Shown here: one piece after another, positions 63,572 to 64,000 of the stretch | Layout of the letters: every line of letters begins with the position of its first letter | Position numbering within the stretch: the first letter of the stretch is position 1 | Assembly: GCA_020796225.1 (NCBI GenBank) | Contig: CM036767.1 | Location: 11,947,427 to 12,011,426, forward strand | Source of the DNA: Arion vulgaris | Taxonomy: Eukaryota; Mollusca; Gastropoda; Stylommatophora; Arionidae | Length of the DNA stretch: 64,000 bases | Direction: 5' to 3' | Position numbers and translations under genes: made by a program | The notes under the pieces: generated by a model | Databases searched by the model: none | What the model saw: the letters and a program-made list of their open reading frames with translations, nothing else | What the model was told of the DNA's origin: nothing

Positions 63572-64000
63572 GTATGTGTATGTATGGAATTATGGTCTCC
63601 ATCTGTAGAAGGCATGCAGCCAGTCCCTCAGCCCCAGGTGGCTGACCAGACAGTTTAGCTTAGTGTAGCTTATATACTTTATTAGCAGACAGTAGTATTG
63701 CGCACTAAATATGCATGTGTTCAACATAAGCAAGAGTGGCAATACTGGACGAGACCTGACGTAGCAAAAACCAAGGTGTAGTGACGGTGTAGTAAAGATA
63801 AAAAGAAGAAAGATAAACAATGGACACGGACAGACATGTGTTAATGTGTCTGCCGTTATAAACCTCAATAAAGATGAAAGAACTTAATTGAATCTTGTTT
63901 GTTCGCTATATCGTACTGTCCCGAGTTTTAGTATGTAAGGAACACCATCTATAAAATCAAAGAACCACATTGGAACACGAAAAGGACAGGGTTCTGTCGC
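63572..64000. other. Start of aldolase intron 4; nothing recognised
   Basis: No next aldolase exon (catalytic Lys region) was found here. ACTTAATTGAATCTTGTTTG and AAGAAGAAAGATAAAC are unremarkable. Confidence 0.4.

Overview
This is a eukaryotic, intron-rich, transposon-laden window. Exons are short (73 to 480 bp) and separated by kilobases of repeats, with GT-AG introns of consistent phase. A metazoan is certain from the domain content: a secreted LDLa/CUB/trypsin mosaic protease. A mollusc, probably a gastropod, is my inference from the style of the LINE, tRNA-SINE and ZBED-type hAT remnants; the sequence does not prove it. No bacterial, organellar, tRNA or rRNA gene was found.

Two host genes are present, each in two copies. 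(1) On the minus strand, a secreted serine protease can be assembled from ten phase-compatible exons (49506 down to 18199): signal peptide, LDLa, CUB, CUB, LDLa, trypsin-like domain with His, Asp and Ser all present. The exon encoding the extreme C-terminus was not found, and the GDSGGP exon lacks an AG acceptor. A second copy of its first two exons lies at 2089-1010, and the rest of that copy runs off the left edge. (2) On the plus strand, an L-threonine aldolase-like PLP enzyme starts at 59658 with four exons (to 63571) and runs off the right edge. A second copy at 10131-14951 has only exons 1 and 2, has lost conserved prolines, carries a GC donor and is best read as a truncated pseudogene.

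These copies belong to one large direct duplication. Roughly 560-15055 is colinear with 46000-61403, so the repeat unit is about 46-50 kb. It contains the divergently oriented pair (protease 5' end leftwards, aldolase 5' end rightwards). Exons 3 and 4 of the aldolase exist only in the right copy, so the duplication junction cuts intron 2. Transposon insertions and minisatellite expansions present in one copy and absent from the other post-date the duplication.

By region: 0-15 kb is left duplicon; 15-46 kb is protease introns packed with LINE, jockey-like RNase H, hAT, SINE and minisatellite sequence, including a hAT remnant (34.2-39.5 kb) carrying two nested retroelements with target-site duplications; 46-61.4 kb is right duplicon; 61.4-64 kb is the remaining aldolase exons. 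A recurrent theme is local tandem expansion inside dispersed repeats, sometimes including host splice sites (32.6-32.97 kb). I found no unmistakably new enzymatic system. The most notable structures are the duplicated divergent gene pair, the exon-end/donor minisatellite, the palindromic MITE pair and the set of datable filled/empty insertion sites.
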